NCBI RefSeq assembly: GCF_014204895.1
Contig: NZ_JACHMF010000001.1
Location: forward strand, 4,278,001-4,342,000
Source: Paractinoplanes abujensis
Lineage (GTDB): Bacteria > Actinomycetota > Actinomycetes > Mycobacteriales > Micromonosporaceae
Direction: 5' to 3'
DNA length: 64,000 bases
Shown piece by piece: positions 57,500 through 64,000 of the stretch; position 1 is the first letter of the stretch; every line of letters begins with the position of its first letter. A program made the translations under genes and the position numbers. Under the pieces are notes generated by a model, which was given only the letters and a program-made list of their open reading frames with translations, was not told the DNA's origin and searched no databases.

Positions 57500-57535
57500 G
57501 TCTTCGACCGTGCGCGGAAGCGTCCCGGTCAGGAA

Positions 57536-57550
57536 GGGTGCAATGCAACC
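57536..57550. promoter_or_regulatory. Candidate operator between SDR and regulator genes
   Basis: GGGTGCAATGCAACC is an imperfect palindrome (GG-x-TGCA-x-TGCA-x-CC) with a second one, CCACCCTGGGTGG, adjoining at 57549-57561. Placed in the 110-base gap of the divergent SDR and MmyB-like genes, it may be bound by the latter. Confidence 0.4.
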
Positions 57551-57609
57551 ACCCTGGGTGGGCATGACAGGACCAGGCAGACCGGCCGCCCCCGGCCTAC
57601 CGTGGACGC

Positions 57610-58428
57610 ATGCCCACCACCGAGCTCGGAGACTTCCTCCGCAAACGCCGCGCCGCCGTGCGACCCGCGCAGGTCGGGCTGCCCGAGCACGGCGATCGTC
57701 GCGTGGCCGGGCTGCGCCGCGAAGAGGTGGCGCAGCTGGCCGGGGTCAGCGTCGACTATTACGTGCGACTCGAGCAGGGTCGCGAGCGCAACCCGTCGGC
57801 GCAGGTGGCCGAGACCCTGGCCGTGGCTCTGCGGCTCGACGACGACGGGCGGGCCCACCTGTTCCGGCTGGCCGGGCTGGCCCCGACGGCCCGCGCGGCT
57901 TACGGCGCCGACCGCGTCGATCCGGCCCTGGTGCAGCTGATGGCGGCCTGGCCGGCGACTCCTGCCCTGGTCTACAACCGGGCCTACGACATCCTGGCCG
58001 CCAACCCGCTGGGCGAGGCGTTGTTCGCCGGGCTGCCGCGCAATCTGATGCTGGCCGTCTTCACCGAGCCGCGGGCGCGCGAGTTCTACGCCGACTGGCC
58101 GACGGTGGCCGCCAACTCGGTGGCCGGGTTCCGCATGCAACTGGGCAAGGCGCCTGACCATCCGCGCGTCCGGGCCGTGCTGTCCGAGCTGCTGGAGGGC
58201 AGCGAGGAGTTCGCCGAGTTGTGGCGCCGGCACGACGCGCGGGGCAAAAGCCTCGACCTCAAGACGTTGCACCACCCCGAGGTGGGCCGGCTCACGCTGC
58301 GGGTGCAGACCTTCTCCGTACGGGGGACCGACGGTCAGGAGCTGGCGGTCTACTCCCCCGAGCCCGATTCCCCCAGCGCCGACGCGGTGGCTCTGCTCGG
58401 CATGCTCACGACGTCAGGAAACGCTTGA
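57610..58428 (+). CDS. Helix-turn-helix regulator, XRE-MmyB type
   Basis: A 272-residue regulator. Residues about 5-80 are the XRE HTH (ELGDFLRKRRAAVRPAQVGL, GLRREEVAQLAGVSVDYYVR, EQGRERNPSAQVAETLA). Residues about 100-270 are the MmyB ligand domain (PALVYNRAYDILAANPLGEA, then PDHPRVRAVLSELLEGSEEF). TACCGT lies six bases before the ATG. Such regulators often bind fatty-acid-like ligands and control the adjacent divergent dehydrogenase. The 3' end overlaps the convergent gene by 23 bases. Confidence 0.93.
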   Translation: MPTTELGDFLRKRRAAVRPAQVGLPEHGDRRVAGLRREEVAQLAGVSVDYYVRLEQGRERNPSAQVAETLAVALRLDDDGRAHLFRLAGLAPTARAAYGADRVDPALVQLMAAWPATPALVYNRAYDILAANPLGEALFAGLPRNLMLAVFTEPRAREFYADWPTVAANSVAGFRMQLGKAPDHPRVRAVLSELLEGSEEFAELWRRHDARGKSLDLKTLHHPEVGRLTLRVQTFSVRGTDGQELAVYSPEPDSPSADAVALLGMLTTSGNA

Positions 58429-58966
58429 CGACGGCCGCCCAGCCCGCCCGGGCCTGGTCGTTGAGCTTGGGGGTGGCCAAGCCCAGCTGAGCCGCGACGA
58501 TCGAGGCCGTCCCGTTCGGTTTGGGTTCGCTGGTCACGATGATCTGGGAGCCGTCGGCGGCATTGACCCGCCACGTGATCCGGCGGTCGGTGCCGCTGAT
58601 CCTCGGGGTGGCGTCGGCGGCGAGCAGCCCGGTCACGTAGGGGTCGGCCGGCGCATAGGCGGCCCACGCGTTCATCAGCTCCTGCATGCCCATCGTGGTC
58701 GACTTGCTGACGCTCATCTGGAAGGTGCCGTCGGGCCGCTGCCCGGGGATGCGCCGCCCGATGAACTGCTCGTAGGCGACCGTCACGGCCTGCGTCCACC
58801 AGCCCAGCGGCTCCACCCCCGTGCCGTCGAGCTCGTGATGGACGGCCAGCGCGATCTGCTTGTGGTCGAGCTCGCGGGCGCCGATGCCGTCCATGAAGGC
58901 CAACCATTCGTCCCACGTACGGTTCGTGGCCTTCTCGACGGGTTTGATGCGCGCGTTCGTCGCCAT
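58406..58966 (-). CDS. DUF4287-like protein with SRPBCC-like C-terminus
   Basis: A 186-residue protein. The first 60 residues (VEKATNRTWDEWLAFMDGIG, RELDHKQIALAVHHEL) resemble the DUF4287 helical module; the rest (DGTFQMSVSKSTTMGMQELM, ITWRVNAADGSQIIVTSEPK) resembles a START/SRPBCC small-molecule-binding fold. TAAGCT lies eight bases before ATG 58966. Function unknown. Divergent from the secreted phospholipase-like gene. Confidence 0.7.
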   Translation of the reverse strand: MATNARIKPVEKATNRTWDEWLAFMDGIGARELDHKQIALAVHHELDGTGVEPLGWWTQAVTVAYEQFIGRRIPGQRPDGTFQMSVSKSTTMGMQELMNAWAAYAPADPYVTGLLAADATPRISGTDRRITWRVNAADGSQIIVTSEPKPNGTASIVAAQLGLATPKLNDQARAGWAAVVKRFLTS

Positions 58967-58998
58967 GGTCCGCGAGCTTAGCGTTCGGCCCCGATTCA

Positions 58999-59026
58999 TT
59001 GACGATTTACGATTTGCTCCTAGGGT
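58999..59026 (+). promoter_or_regulatory. Promoter of the PI-PLC-like gene
   Basis: TTGACG (58999-59004), a 16-base spacer and TAGGGT (59021-59026), followed by seven bases to ATG 59034. This is one of the clearest -35/-10 pairs in the window and predicts a leaderless or near-leaderless mRNA. Confidence 0.65.
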
Positions 59027-59033
59027 CGGGCGC

Positions 59034-59885
59034 ATGACTCGACGAGCCCTCGCCCTCATCGCCGCCGTGTGCGCGATGCTGGTTCTCGCGCCGTCCGCCG
59101 CTCAGGCCGGTGACCGCCACGGGGTCCGCCCGCTGGCCCGCGCGCACGCCCACAACGACTACGAGCACGAGCGTCCCCTCCTCGACGCGCTGTCGCACGG
59201 CTTCACCAGCGTCGAGGCCGACATCTATCTGGTCGGCGGCGAACTGCTGGTCGCACACGACCCCGAAGACGTCGTGCCCGGCCGCACACTGCAGAGCCTC
59301 TACCTGGACCCGCTGGCCCAGCGGGTGCGAGCCAACCACGGCCGGGTCTACCGGGGCAGCGACATCTCCCTGCAGCTGCTCGTGGACATCAAGAACACCG
59401 GCGCCGCCACCTACACCGAGCTGGACCGGGTGCTGCGCCGCTACAAGGAAATGCTTTCCACGTACGCCCGGGGCAAGGTCGCGAAGGACGCGGTCACGGT
59501 GGTCGTCAGCGGTGACCGCCCGCGCGAGCTGATGCAGTCGCAGACCCGCCGGTACGCGTTCTACGACGGCCGCGCGGCCGACCTCAACTCGGGCGCCCCG
59601 GCGTCGTTCATCCCGCTGATCAGCGACAACTGGACGAACTTGTTCACCTGGCAGGGCATCGGCGAGTTCCCGGCAGCCGAACGCGCGAAGCTGCGCGCTT
59701 TCGTCCGCGACGCCCACGCGAACCACCAGCGAGTCCGCTTCTGGGCAACACCCGACGTGCCCAGCCCGGCCCGCAACGCCATCTGGCGCGAACTGGTAGC
59801 AGCCAACGTCGACCACATCAACACCGACGACCTGGCCGGCCTGGAGTCGTTCCTGCGCACCCGCCCACACCGAGCCGCCGCGTAA
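59034..59885 (+). CDS. Secreted phosphatidylinositol-phospholipase-C-like phosphodiesterase
   Basis: A 283-residue exported protein. Signal peptide 1-24 (ALALIAAVCAMLVLAPSAAQ). The mature part begins ARAHAHNDYEHERPLLDALS, then GFTSVEADIYLVGGELLVAH, the PLC-like barrel start with probable catalytic His (HAHND) and Glu/Asp metal ligands (VEADI), and ends near VDHINTDDLAGLESFL as in glycerophosphodiester phosphodiesterases. Length and motifs match the Aim6-like/PI-PLC-like bacterial group. Likely hydrolyses extracellular phosphodiesters; the substrate is unknown. Confidence 0.85.
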   Translation: MTRRALALIAAVCAMLVLAPSAAQAGDRHGVRPLARAHAHNDYEHERPLLDALSHGFTSVEADIYLVGGELLVAHDPEDVVPGRTLQSLYLDPLAQRVRANHGRVYRGSDISLQLLVDIKNTGAATYTELDRVLRRYKEMLSTYARGKVAKDAVTVVVSGDRPRELMQSQTRRYAFYDGRAADLNSGAPASFIPLISDNWTNLFTWQGIGEFPAAERAKLRAFVRDAHANHQRVRFWATPDVPSPARNAIWRELVAANVDHINTDDLAGLESFLRTRPHRAAA

Positions 59886-60292
59886 AACACTGCGCACACC
59901 CGATCACGCGGCCGCCACACAACCCCACCCACAAGCGACCGCGCGACCGACACACACCAATGCGCACCCTCGCACAACACACCAAGCACCCAACGCGCGA
60001 AGATGCAAGAACGGGCGAAGACGGGCGGAGATGCGCTACGGGCGGCCACATCGACCCAGCCCCACGGTGGCCGCGCAGAGCCGGCCACGCGGTGGACGCG
60101 AGAAGTACCACCGCGCGACCAACGCACACCCCCGCGCGCAAGTGACTGCGCGACCAATGCGCATAAGACGCGCGAAGCTGCGCACCGGGCGGCCACGTTG
60201 ACACAGCCCCGCACGGCGGCCGCACGACGGCTGCGCGAAGCTGGCCACGCGGTGGTCGCGGGGAGGCAGTGGTGGCCGCCGCGTGACGTTGG
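59886..60292. repeat. Repeat-bearing gap without a gene
   Basis: No convincing gene in 407 bases. The segment holds an imperfect duplication: about 60040-60110 and 60186-60268 both run GGGCGGCCAC, (A/G)-T-(C/T)-GAC, CAGCCCC, then GGCCACGCGGTGG. Short GCGCGACCAA/CGCGACCGAC-type repeats occur before it. The open frames here are arginine- or histidine-rich by-products of the repeats. Confidence 0.6.
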
Positions 60293-60922
60293 TCAGGTGA
60301 TGCGGGAGCGCAGGATCTCAGCGCCCGGCCCGGTGAGGTCGTCGCAGTAGGTGGCCCGCCCCGCCATGGCCATGGTCAGCGCCAGGGTCGTCCCGGTGGC
60401 CAGTGGGCCGTCGCCTACTGCGAACGGGCCGTCGGTTGCCTTCAGGCGCAGGCCGGCGGCGGCCGTCTTGGTGGGTACGGCGAAGTTGCGGCTTGCGTAG
60501 AAGCGGGCCACCCGTTCGACGACCGCACCGTCCGGGGTGCGGCCCAGTCCGAGCGGCCGCCGGATGTCCTGTCCGTGCACCACGACCTCGCCCAGCCAGG
60601 CGTCGACGTGTCCGCTTGGGCCTTTGGCCTGCGCGCCGGCCGTTCGGAAGCGGGTCAGGGTCGCGGTGGGTGTGGTGCCGCGGAACTCGGCCAACCGGCG
60701 CCGGTTGTGTTCGTCGGCGTCGAAGCGGGCGCCGATCATGCTGCCCAGCCAGCGGGCCAGGCTCAGGCTGCAGGCGGCGGTCAGGTGCGCGGTCACCTCT
60801 TCGACGGTCCATTCGCCGCACAGTGACTGTTTTGCCCATTGGGCGTCGTCCAGTGCGGCCAGGTCGCCGGCCAGGGCGGCGTATTCGGCGCGTAGCGGCG
60901 CCCATTTGTCGGTGCGGCTCAT
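60293..60922 (-). CDS. Maleylpyruvate isomerase family, mycothiol-dependent DinB-fold protein
   Basis: A 209-residue protein with the MDMPI N-terminal helical bundle: LRAEYAALAGDLAALDDAQW, then SLCGEWTVEEVTAHLTAACS with the conserved metal histidine, and the later HVDAWLGEVVVHGQDIRRPL carrying the other histidines. Such proteins use mycothiol, the actinobacterial thiol, as cofactor. Specific reaction unknown. It is divergent from the ECF sigma factor gene, 77 bases apart; no firm regulatory link is visible. Confidence 0.88.
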   Translation of the reverse strand: MSRTDKWAPLRAEYAALAGDLAALDDAQWAKQSLCGEWTVEEVTAHLTAACSLSLARWLGSMIGARFDADEHNRRRLAEFRGTTPTATLTRFRTAGAQAKGPSGHVDAWLGEVVVHGQDIRRPLGLGRTPDGAVVERVARFYASRNFAVPTKTAAAGLRLKATDGPFAVGDGPLATGTTLALTMAMAGRATYCDDLTGPGAEILRSRIT

Positions 60923-60999
60923 CTCGTACGGCTCCCGGGGTTGTCGGCACAGGACGGGTTCGGTGGATGTGACGGCCGGGCCGGGCCAGAATCGTCGCT

Positions 61000-61953
61000 G
61001 TGCCGCAAATCTCCGACGACCTGATCCTGGCCCGCGACGGTGACGAGCAGGCGTTCGCCCGGCTGGTCGAGCCGGTGCGCCGTGAGCTGCACGCGCACTG
61101 CTACCGGATGCTGGGTTCGGTTCACGACGCCGATGACGCTCTGCAGGAGACGCTGGTCAAGGCGTGGCGCGGGCTGGGCGGGTTCGCCGGCCGCGGTTCG
61201 CTGCGGGCCTGGCTGTACGCGGTGGCGACCCGGGTCTGTCTCGACCTGTCGGAGGCGCGGGGGCGGCGCGCGTTGCCGGCCGACCTGGGTCCGGCCAGTG
61301 ATCATCCGGTGCTGGACTCGCCGCCGCGGGCCGAGGTCGCGTGGCTGACCCCGTACGCGGTGGCGGAGCAGCGGGAAGCCGTCGAGCTGGCGTTCGTGGC
61401 CGCGCTGCAGCGTCTGCCGGGCAATCAGCGGGCGGCGCTGCTGCTGTTCGAGGTGCTCGGTTTCAGCGCGGCCGAGATCGCCGGGATGATGCGCACCTCG
61501 GTCACGTCGGTGAATTCGGCGCTGGCGCGGGCCCGCCGGGTCGTCGCCCGTGGGGGTGCGCCGGTCAACGACCCGCAGGCGCGGCGGCTCGCCGGTCGGT
61601 TCGCCGCCACGCTGGCGGCGGGCGATCTGGACGGGTTCGTGGCGTTGCTGACCCGCGACGTCACGTGGGCGATGCCGCCGCTGGCCCACTGGTACGCCGG
61701 TGTCGGGGCCGTCACCGCGTTCGCGCAGGCGGTGCCGATGACGCTCTGCCCGAGCTGGCAGTGGCGGCTGGTGACGGCCAACGGCGTCCCGGCGGTCGCG
61801 TTCTATCTGGGCGAGACGGCCGGGGCGGTGCACGAGGCGTGGTCGATCACCTTGCTGGAGCCGCGGGGCGGCCGGGTCGCCGCGATCACGTCGTTTCTCG
61901 ACCCCGGCCTGTTCCCGCTGTTCGGCCTGCCACCGATCAGCCGACCTGGATGA
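61000..61953 (+). CDS. ECF RNA polymerase sigma factor with C-terminal SnoaL-like domain
   Basis: A 317-residue sigma factor of the SigX5/ECF-SnoaL type. Region 2 is RRELHAHCYRMLGSVHDADD, ALQETLVKAWRGLGGF; region 4 is ALQRLPGNQRAALLLFEVLG, then FSAAEIAGMMRTSVTSVNSA. Residues about 195-310 form an NTF2/SnoaL-like domain (RFAATLAAGDLDGFVALLTR, GVPAVAFYLGETAGAVHEAW) that replaces an anti-sigma factor in this class. GTG start. It overlaps the convergent small gene by 17 bases. Targets unknown. Confidence 0.9.
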   Translation: MPQISDDLILARDGDEQAFARLVEPVRRELHAHCYRMLGSVHDADDALQETLVKAWRGLGGFAGRGSLRAWLYAVATRVCLDLSEARGRRALPADLGPASDHPVLDSPPRAEVAWLTPYAVAEQREAVELAFVAALQRLPGNQRAALLLFEVLGFSAAEIAGMMRTSVTSVNSALARARRVVARGGAPVNDPQARRLAGRFAATLAAGDLDGFVALLTRDVTWAMPPLAHWYAGVGAVTAFAQAVPMTLCPSWQWRLVTANGVPAVAFYLGETAGAVHEAWSITLLEPRGGRVAAITSFLDPGLFPLFGLPPISRPG

Positions 61954-62218
61954 CCACGTCAGCGGCGGCCCCGGTGGTGCCGAGGTTCGCCGCCCCGGTG
62001 GTGTCGAGGCTCGCTTCGCCGCTGCCGGGTTCGCCTTGGGCGCGCAGCGTGAAGCGGCCCGGGGGCAGGCGCAGCGTGAACCGCCCGTCGGGCCCGCTGA
62101 GCAGGGCCAGCTCCGGGATCGGGACGGTGGCTGACACGACGACGACCGCGGCGTGGGCCACGGGCGCGCCGCCGGCGTCGACGACGCGCCCCGTGTAGGG
62201 AGTTATGTCTGCGGCCAT
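61937..62218 (-). CDS. Small carboxypeptidase-regulatory-like (CarbopepD_reg) protein
   Basis: A 93-residue beta-sandwich protein without signal peptide: ITPYTGRVVDAGGAPVAHAA, then LALLSGPDGRFTLRLPPGRF and TLRAQGEPGSGEASLDTT. The V-x-D-x-x-G-x-P-V-x-x-A pattern is the start of the carboxypeptidase regulatory-like domain. ATG 62218 lies inside the end of the upstream hydrolase-protease gene, a 16-base overlap, so translation is coupled and the product probably works with that protein. Confidence 0.75.
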   Translation of the reverse strand: MAADITPYTGRVVDAGGAPVAHAAVVVVSATVPIPELALLSGPDGRFTLRLPPGRFTLRAQGEPGSGEASLDTTGAANLGTTGAAADVVIQVG

Positions 62219-64000
62219 CCGCCGTCCTGTCGTACCCACTCGGCCAGCGTCTCCAGCACCTCGGGGGTGATGCGGGGCGCCGAGTTCGCGGTGATGCCCA
62301 GATCCGTGGGCGTCCCTCCCGTACCGTACGCGTGCACGCCGACTGCCCGCGGCGGCGCGTTCTCGTCCTCGTGGATCCAGACCGGCGCCCCGCTCTGCCC
62401 GCCGAACGTGTCGACCTCGTAGAAGATCCGGCGTTCGGTGACCCGCAGCACCCGGTTGCGGGCGAAGTACTGTTCCTGTCCGGCGCCGCGGTCGGCCGGG
62501 TAGCCGGAGATGTTCACCAGGAACCCGGCGAGGTCGTCGGCGGACGGCGCGGCCAGCGAGAACCAGCCGACCTGATTCCCCAGGTCCTGGTCTTCGGCCA
62601 GGTGCACGCAGCCGATGTCGTAGTCGGGGTCCTCGGTCTCGACCCATTGACTCACCGACGAGAAGTTGGTGCTGCTGACCCGGCCGAACGGGGTCGAGAT
62701 CGGGGAGTCGCCGGGGCCGTTGCGGCCGGGGATGACCTGGATCTGGCTGGCCCAGCCGCCGAAGAAGTGGTTGCTGAAGACGCAGTGCCCGGCGGTGAGC
62801 ACGGTGCGCGGGCCGATGAACCAGCCGGTGCCGATCGCGCCCGCGCCGCTGGGGCCGGTCAGCCGCAGCGAGCAGATCATCCGCCACGGCGACAGGTGCG
62901 TGTCGAAGATGCGGACCCGTTCGTCGGTGGGGCCGATCACCGTCTCCGCGATCGCCGCCCGGCGCAGTGGTGCGCTTTTACCCTTGCCGACCAGGACTGC
63001 CGCCGAGCGTGACGGCTCGTCCGGCTCGGTGCCGGTGCTGCCCGTGGTGGCGACCGGCGCCTCGGCCGCGGGCCCGGCTTCCGGCACGACGACCGGCGTG
63101 ACCGGTTTGCTGACCGAGCGCAGCCCGCCGCCGGTGGTGATCGGCGCCGTCTCACCGGTGAAGACCGGCCGGATCGCGTCGCGGATGGGCGCGGTGGCCA
63201 GATATTCGCCGATGCCGTGATGGTTGTCGCTGCCGTTGCTCACAATGAAATCGGTGCATCGTTCGGCCGGTGCGTATTCGGGCCGGATCCGGTGATCGAG
63301 AGCGACGAGATCGAGCGCGTCATTCACGTTTCGCCATTCCCGTACGCCGTCGGGAACGCGCAGCGGTTCTTGCAGAAGGTCTTGTACTTCCCGGACGCCG
63401 AGCGGCGATCCGGCGGTGACGAAAAGTCTGACGTCGGCCTGCGAACCGACTCTGCGCAATGCCTCGTAGGCCACGATGGTGCCGAGGCTGTGCCCGACGA
63501 CCACGAGCGGGGCGCCCGCGTTCTTCAGGGCGTCCTCGACGACCGTGCGCATGGGGTCGCGCATGCCGCCGAAGAAGTACGCGTACACGTCGGTGAACGC
63601 GTTCTTGACCAGGGCCCGGAACGCGGCGAGGCGCAGCCGGCGGGGCAGCGGCAGCGCCTCGGTGACCGGGCCGCCGGCCTCGCCGTTGGCCAGCGCGTCG
63701 GCGGTGTAGACCATCCTGAGCAGCCATTTCTTGAGCTGCTGGTCGTCGCCGGCGGCCTCCGCGGCGAGGCCCTGGTCCTGCCGGGCCTCGCCCAGCACGT
63801 CGTCGGCGAAAGCTTCGGGGCTGAGGAACATCTGCGCTGGGTCGGCCGCGGCGGCCGCTTCGAGCCCGGCCGCCTCGCCGCGGGGTGCGGCGTAGCGCAG
63901 CCGGGCCCAGTAGGCCATCCGCGAGGCCGTCCCGAGATCCCGGCCGAAAAGCGCGTGATCCCATTCCGAGCGCAGCCGGTCGGCCGCGATCTGGTTGCCG
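62203..64000 (-). CDS. Alpha/beta-hydrolase fused to trypsin-like serine protease (5' end outside window)
   Basis: The reading frame continues without a stop past the right edge (GNQIAADRLRSEWDHALFGR is the furthest part seen), so at least 599 residues. The N-terminal visible half is an alpha/beta-hydrolase with nucleophile VVVGHSLGTIVAYEAL and probable His in NHHGIGEYL. After a linker rich in Pro/Val/Thr comes a V8/trypsin-like protease: TGWFIGPRTVLTAGHCVFSN (His), DPDYDIGCVHL (Asp) and DTFGGQSGAPVWIH (Ser). No signal or membrane segment is visible, so a cytoplasmic or complex-associated role is possible. The small CarbopepD-like gene follows with a 16-base overlap. Confidence 0.85.
   Translation of the reverse strand, partial: GNQIAADRLRSEWDHALFGRDLGTASRMAYWARLRYAAPRGEAAGLEAAAAADPAQMFLSPEAFADDVLGEARQDQGLAAEAAGDDQQLKKWLLRMVYTADALANGEAGGPVTEALPLPRRLRLAAFRALVKNAFTDVYAYFFGGMRDPMRTVVEDALKNAGAPLVVVGHSLGTIVAYEALRRVGSQADVRLFVTAGSPLGVREVQDLLQEPLRVPDGVREWRNVNDALDLVALDHRIRPEYAPAERCTDFIVSNGSDNHHGIGEYLATAPIRDAIRPVFTGETAPITTGGGLRSVSKPVTPVVVPEAGPAAEAPVATTGSTGTEPDEPSRSAAVLVGKGKSAPLRRAAIAETVIGPTDERVRIFDTHLSPWRMICSLRLTGPSGAGAIGTGWFIGPRTVLTAGHCVFSNHFFGGWASQIQVIPGRNGPGDSPISTPFGRVSSTNFSSVSQWVETEDPDYDIGCVHLAEDQDLGNQVGWFSLAAPSADDLAGFLVNISGYPADRGAGQEQYFARNRVLRVTERRIFYEVDTFGGQSGAPVWIHEDENAPPRAVGVHAYGTGGTPTDLGITANSAPRITPEVLETLAEWVRQDGGWPQT

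Noticed and set aside
56084..57940. Pro/Arg-rich open frames of up to 618 codons through the minisatellite
   Set aside because: All three forward frames are open because of the repeat, and the 3' part is antisense to the SDR gene.
59886..60292. Small arginine-rich proteins in the gap
   Set aside because: The frames arise from short GC-rich repeats, lack convincing start signals and show no protein-like pattern.
1..64000. tRNA or rRNA genes, prophage or a biosynthetic gene cluster
   Set aside because: No cloverleaf with a GGTTCGAATCC-type T-arm, no rRNA sequence, no phage structural genes and no PKS, NRPS or terpene core enzyme were recognised by eye.

Overview
The window looks like chromosome from a high-GC actinobacterium, most probably a Micromonosporaceae member close to Actinoplanes. 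The basis is very high GC, strong G/C third-position bias, many GTG starts, a mycothiol-type DinB-fold enzyme, sigma/STAS regulators, and more than fifteen genes with a TANNNT -10 box only 6-7 bases before the start codon, the layout of leaderless actinobacterial transcripts. The species is inferred, not proven. No rRNA, tRNA, CRISPR array, prophage or large biosynthetic cluster was seen.

Layout. 1-3905: SsuABC-like ABC importer with a flavin monooxygenase and a conserved unknown protein. 4023-7495: DUF3291 protein, a cysteine-bearing wHTH regulator, and a 745-residue secreted protein of repeated two-cysteine modules. 7609-11332: frameshifted small gene, then an IclR regulator and the mhpD-mhpF-mhpE lower meta-cleavage pathway (2-hydroxypentadienoate to pyruvate and acetyl-CoA), with a perfect palindrome between regulator and pathway. 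11549-14135: membrane protein, Dps behind a PerR/Fur-like box, and a secreted S37 peptidase. 14152-15282: an intact IS481-family element in a GCTAGG target. 15284-21234: pterin dehydratase/VOC fusion, pentapeptide protein, AraC and TetR regulators with divergent partners, GNAT and VanW proteins. 21242-25836: kinase fragment, YidC, DUF6412-like protein, a sigma factor fused to a STAS domain, a YbdK-like ligase and a methyltransferase.

25909-33097: manganese catalase divergent from MntH, a LuxR response regulator divergent from a histidine kinase, a small operon ending in a zinc alcohol dehydrogenase, and a DUF1345/phosphotransferase pair. 33094-40496: MFS efflux pump and TetR repressor around two operators, lipoprotein, GH20 hexosaminidase, a transposase scar with a small gene, a membrane protein and an FGGY sugar kinase. 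40497-43998: two large secreted proteins, one an M6 metalloprotease. 44089-48187: small unknown genes, a ComB-like phosphatase, decayed genes, a YdeI-like protein, and a membrane gene under a CebR-like operator.

48216-55948: tetR-mmpL-DUF5996 operon, a phosphotransferase/AAA kinase fusion preceded by a 13-codon cysteine-containing leader peptide, an esterase/VOC pair, and a STAS-HATPase fusion. 55949-56788: minisatellite-rich gap. 56789-64000: SDR and its regulator, secreted PI-PLC-like protein, repeat-bearing gap, mycothiol-dependent enzyme, ECF sigma factor with SnoaL-like tail, and, running off the right edge, an alpha/beta-hydrolase fused to a trypsin-like protease with a small carboxypeptidase-regulatory-like partner.

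Recurring themes are metabolic or stress genes controlled by an adjacent divergent regulator with a visible operator, manganese and oxidative-stress functions, extracellular hydrolases, and unusual fusions of partner-switching domains. The most unusual objects are the sigma-STAS fusion, the STAS-HATPase fusion, the phosphotransferase-AAA fusion with leader peptide, the hydrolase-protease fusion and the cysteine-module secreted protein.
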